From contig CAJXTZ010000044.1 in assembly GCA_913061345.1 (NCBI GenBank), positions 1-19,407 on the forward strand: 19,407 bases of DNA, read 5' to 3'. Under the pieces are notes generated by a model. That model saw nothing but the letters and a program-made list of their open reading frames with translations. It was not told the DNA's origin and ran no database searches. The stretch comes from an uncultured Erythrobacter sp. (GTDB lineage: Bacteria; Pseudomonadota; Alphaproteobacteria; Sphingomonadales; Sphingomonadaceae). Of this stretch, positions 16,152 through 19,407 are shown in pieces. A program made the translations under genes and the position numbers. The stretch's first letter is position 1, and each line of letters opens with the position of its first letter.

Positions 16152-16171
16152 ATTTCTGACATTACAGAAAT
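16152..16171. promoter_or_regulatory. Candidate operator, site 1 (upstream of GbsR-type regulator)
   Basis: ATTTCTG and CAGAAAT flank ACATTA, a 20-bp palindrome 21 bases before the regulator's GTG. The core TTTCTG-N6-CAGAAA recurs at 16791-16808. Likely an autoregulatory site. Confidence 0.6.
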
Positions 16172-16192
16172 AGAGAAAGGAACGTCCGAGTC

Positions 16193-16738
16193 GTGCGAGT
16201 GACCGACATCCCCGAAGCCGAAGCCTTTATCCTCCACTGGGGGGAAATGGGCTCGCACTGGGGCGTGAACCGCTCGGTCAGCCAGGTTCATGCCCTGCTC
16301 TACCTTTCGGACAAGCCGCTGCATGCCGAGGAGATTTGCGATACGCTGGGCCTTGCCCGCAGCAATGTCTCCACTGCGTTGAAGGAATTGCAGGGCTACG
16401 GCATTATCCGCCGCACCCACATCATCGGCGACCGGCGCGATCATTTCGTGGCCGAGACCGACCTGTGGGAAATGCTTATGCGCATCACGGTGGAACGCAA
16501 GAAACGCGAGATCGACCCCACGCTGGCGACGCTGGCGGACCTTTCGGCCAAGCTGAGAGATCGTGACGATGTGCCACCGCATATCGCGGAACGCATCGGG
16601 CGCATGCACGAATTCCTGGGCACGCTGACCGGCTGGTTCGACGATGTGCGCCGCCTGCCCAAGGGCACGCTTGTTTCGCTAATGAAGCTGGGCGGGAAGG
16701 TCGCCCGCTTCGTGCCCAGCCGCAACCAGCGCGACTAA
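16193..16738 (+). CDS. GbsR/MarR-type winged-helix transcriptional regulator
   Basis: A 181-residue protein of the GbsR branch of the MarR superfamily. The winged helix spans about residues 31-85: SVSQVHALLYLSDKPLHAEEI, recognition region TLGLARSNVSTALKELQGYG, then the wing IIRRTHIIGDRRDHF. The C-terminal helices probably mediate dimerisation. It starts at GTG 16193 with GAGAAAGGA 11 bases upstream; a GTG at 16199 is possible. GbsR homologues repress osmoprotectant genes in Bacillus, but here no choline or betaine genes are nearby. A palindrome lies just upstream and an identical half-site pair in the next gene, so it probably controls itself and the two membrane proteins downstream. The ligand is unknown. 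Confidence 0.85.
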   Translation: MRVTDIPEAEAFILHWGEMGSHWGVNRSVSQVHALLYLSDKPLHAEEICDTLGLARSNVSTALKELQGYGIIRRTHIIGDRRDHFVAETDLWEMLMRITVERKKREIDPTLATLADLSAKLRDRDDVPPHIAERIGRMHEFLGTLTGWFDDVRRLPKGTLVSLMKLGGKVARFVPSRNQRD

Positions 16739-16765
16739 CTCCCGACGACGAAAGGATCAAATGCC

Positions 16766-17296
16766 ATGACTGCCGATCCACATGACACAGTTTCTGATTC
16801 TTCAGAAATGCCTGACGGAGAGCTCTTGCGGATGATCGGCTCGTTTTTCCGGGCGACCGGCTGGGGAGCGATAGCCGGTGGTGGCTTCTTCATGGTCTTT
16901 ACCGTCCCATTCGGCCTCATAACGCTGATAGCAGATGGTGAACCCGGGGGCATCCTCGTTGCGCTGCTGCCGCTGGGCATAGCTTTCACCGGGACACTCG
17001 CCGGCATGATTGGGCTCGGTATCCCGCTCACCGCGCTACTCAGTCATCTGGAATGCGAGCGTTTGGGCATCTATTCGGCCATCGGCATTTTCGGCGGCTT
17101 GCTGCTGCCCGCATTTTTCGCCGCATGGCTCGATGGTTCGTTCAACAGTGGCAGCGTCTCGGTCGGAATTTTTCTGGGTCCGTTCGGAGCGATGGCAGGA
17201 GGCGTGTGCGGCAATGTTTGGGGCGCTTATCGCGTAACCCTCGCCGACCAAGAAACCGCCCCGTCCGCCAACCCCTTCCACGACATGATTTACTAA
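16766..17296 (+). CDS. Four-segment membrane protein, unknown function
   Basis: A 176-residue inner-membrane protein beginning 27 bases after the regulator. A short polar N-terminus (about 25 residues) precedes four glycine-rich hydrophobic segments: GAIAGGGFFMVFTVPFGLI, VALLPLGIAFTGTLAGMIGLG, IGIFGGLLLPAFFAAW and VGIFLGPFGAMAGGVCGNV. AAAGGA at 16751-16756 supports ATG 16766; an overlapping ATG at 16761 hits a stop after two codons. The second TTTCTG-N6-CAGAAA palindrome lies inside codons 9-15. I do not recognise the family. Cotranscription with the regulator and the following gene is likely. Confidence 0.75.
   Translation: MTADPHDTVSDSSEMPDGELLRMIGSFFRATGWGAIAGGGFFMVFTVPFGLITLIADGEPGGILVALLPLGIAFTGTLAGMIGLGIPLTALLSHLECERLGIYSAIGIFGGLLLPAFFAAWLDGSFNSGSVSVGIFLGPFGAMAGGVCGNVWGAYRVTLADQETAPSANPFHDMIY
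16791..16808. promoter_or_regulatory. Candidate operator, site 2 (inside the 5' end of the membrane-protein gene)
   Basis: TTTCTGA and TCAGAAA around TTCT give TTTCTG-N6-CAGAAA, the same half-sites and spacing as site 1. Its location about 25 bases into the coding region suggests a roadblock or looping repressor site shared with site 1, 639 bp upstream. Confidence 0.55.
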
Positions 17297-17310
17297 GCAG
17301 GAGAAGTACG

Positions 17311-17685
17311 ATGACCGAACTGAGCTATTTCGCCTATCTCTTCATCGCCATTGCCCTCACCGGCTGGGTGGCGCGCACGTTGAGCGTGAATGGAGAGGTT
17401 TTCCTGGTCGATTGCTTCGGCCATGACGAGGTGCTTGCGCGCAGCACCAATCACCTGCTGGTGGTGGGGTTCTACCTCGTCAACATCGGCTTCATCCTGC
17501 TAACGATCAGCCTGGGCGCAGAGCCGACCACCCTCGCCGAAGCCATCCGCTTCGTCGCCACCAAGGTGGGGCTGGCGGTGATGGTGCTAGGATGCTGGCA
17601 CTTCTTCAACATGCAGATGATCGCCCGTTATGGCCGCAAGGTGGGCCGCTGGGTGCGCGAAAACCATGGTGGGAAGCCCGCCTGA
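17311..17685 (+). CDS. Three-segment membrane protein, conserved hypothetical
   Basis: A 124-residue protein with AGGAG at 17299-17303, seven bases before ATG 17311. Hydrophobic segments are YFAYLFIAIALTGWVARTL, LLVVGFYLVNIGFILLTISLG and VGLAVMVLGCWHFFNMQMI. Between the first two lies a conserved-looking loop, NGEVFLVDCFGHDEVLARSTNH. A short basic C-terminus follows (YGRKVGRWVRENHG). It begins 14 bases after the four-segment protein and ends before a terminator, so regulator, the two membrane proteins and terminator form one apparent unit. Function is unknown; small proteins of this look occur widely in Proteobacteria and Actinobacteria. Confidence 0.8.
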   Translation: MTELSYFAYLFIAIALTGWVARTLSVNGEVFLVDCFGHDEVLARSTNHLLVVGFYLVNIGFILLTISLGAEPTTLAEAIRFVATKVGLAVMVLGCWHFFNMQMIARYGRKVGRWVRENHGGKPA

Positions 17686-17708
17686 CACGTCCAGCCTCGT
17701 AGACGACG

Positions 17709-17739
17709 AAGGGCGGCTCCATCGCGGGGCTGCCCTTTT
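17709..17739 (+). terminator. Intrinsic terminator closing the regulator/membrane-protein operon
   Basis: AGGGCGGCTCC (17710-17720) pairs with GGGGCTGCCCT (17726-17736), with two G-T wobbles and a 5-nt loop. TTT then C follow. Confidence 0.75.
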
Positions 17740-18088
17740 CGTATATGCCCTTGCGCAGAAAAGCGCGTGAGAACACGCCAGGCATCGCCCACGCTGGCGC
17801 TGGTGGTGATCGCATGGATCGCCACGGTCGCTTTCTCGGCATAACCTATGCCACCCTGCAAGACCTGATGCACCCCGGATACGCGCGACGGCGGCAGCAA
17901 TACCCAATGGTGCTTATGGCGTTGCGGGCGAGCTTGGCCCTTCAATGCTGGGCCTGCCTAGCGATGGGCTTTCGTCAGAATTTGGCGCGGCGCGGGGCCT
18001 TGTGATTGCCATGGGAACAAATGGGCTAGGCTATCTCTGGGCCTCGGCACATTGCTTTCGTGGCGGCGCGGCAATCGGTCGATGGAGC
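17740..18088. other. No confident gene; possible decayed coding sequence
   Basis: About 350 bases with no recognisable gene. A 25-codon frame from GTG 17767 to TAA 17842 encodes a short hydrophobic peptide (PTLALVVIAWIATVAFSA). The next frame continues ITYATLQDLMHPGYARRRQQ without a start. A third frame, open only because it runs antisense into metK, contains GVAGELGPSMLGLPSDG. None has a ribosome-binding site or a recognised family. It could be debris of a frameshifted gene or plain intergenic DNA. Confidence 0.35.
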
Positions 18089-18132
18089 GATGGCGCGGCG
18101 GCAAGGGCGATGCCCGTTGCCGCCGCGCCATC
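18089..18132 (-). terminator. Large hairpin 10 bases past the metK stop
   Basis: GATGGCGCGGCGGCAA (18089-18104) pairs perfectly over 16 bp with TTGCCGCCGCGCCATC (18117-18132), and an inner GGGC/GCCC stem closes the loop. There is no T-tract on the minus strand, so it is a non-canonical terminator or 3'-end stabiliser for metK mRNA. Confidence 0.6.
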
Positions 18133-18142
18133 AGACCAGATC

Positions 18143-19363
<1,221 letters not shown>

Positions 19364-19383
19364 GTTGGAGATTGCCTTCTCGT

Positions 19384-19407
19384 CTGTCTCTTATACACAT
19401 CTGACGC
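19384..19407 (-). other. Nextera adapter contamination (Read-1 side, reverse complement)
   Basis: CTGTCTCTTATACACATCT (19384-19402) is the reverse complement of the Tn5 mosaic end, and GACGC continues into the Nextera Read-1 adapter. Genomic sequence ends at 19383. It creates a false minus-strand MYKRQ reading frame upstream of metK. Confidence 0.97.

Noticed and set aside
17745..18005. 86-codon frame after the terminator
   Set aside because: It begins directly after the terminator without Shine-Dalgarno sequence and has no recognised similarity; kept only as a possible remnant.

Overview
The window is an assembled contig from a high-GC alphaproteobacterium, most likely a sphingomonad (Sphingomonadales, Erythrobacteraceae-like). 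This rests on protein flavour: copAB copper resistance, a CDC48-type AAA+ ATPase, a 'host attachment' protein, a class A beta-lactamase-fold serine hydrolase and a two-subunit 3-oxoacid CoA-transferase. It is inferred by eye, not by a search. Both ends are sequencing adapter: positions 1-41 are Illumina Nextera index/Read-2 adapter with a Tn5 mosaic end, and 19384-19407 are the Read-1 adapter in reverse complement. Genomic DNA is therefore 42-19383.

Left part (42-5551) is a copper locus. It holds the C-terminal third of the multicopper oxidase CopA, then CopB overlapping it by four bases. Facing them is a secreted fusion of a DUF305 copper-binding domain with an LVIVD beta-propeller. Divergent from that is a lipoprotein resembling a SAM-dependent methyltransferase, followed by a small host-attachment/baeRF-type protein and a strong terminator. 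Next come an exported class A beta-lactamase-like hydrolase lacking the usual omega-loop glutamate, a bidirectional terminator, and a tiny very acidic lipoprotein on the minus strand.

Middle part (7341-13892) is housekeeping: polA, a 1-base-overlapping MscS-family channel, a short intergenic cluster of hairpins, and a convergent CDC48/VAT-like double AAA+ ATPase.

The gap upstream of the ATPase (13893-14351) contains the best RNA candidate. This is a roughly 65-70 nt minus-strand small RNA with a promoter, a stem-loop, CUCUCCC anti-Shine-Dalgarno sequence and a textbook terminator. Divergent from it runs scoA-scoB and a small membrane protein.

Right part (16116-17739) is a GbsR/MarR-type regulator followed by two small membrane proteins and a terminator. 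Two copies of the same 18-bp palindrome, TTTCTG-N6-CAGAAA, lie upstream of the regulator and at the start of the next gene, which suggests an autoregulated membrane-protein unit. After about 450 bp with no confident gene, complete metK lies on the minus strand with a large hairpin just past its stop.

The candidates for undescribed biology are the GbsR/palindrome/membrane-protein unit, the small RNA, the copper locus with its DUF305-LVIVD fusion and exported methyltransferase-like lipoprotein, and the beta-lactamase-fold protein with altered catalytic residues.
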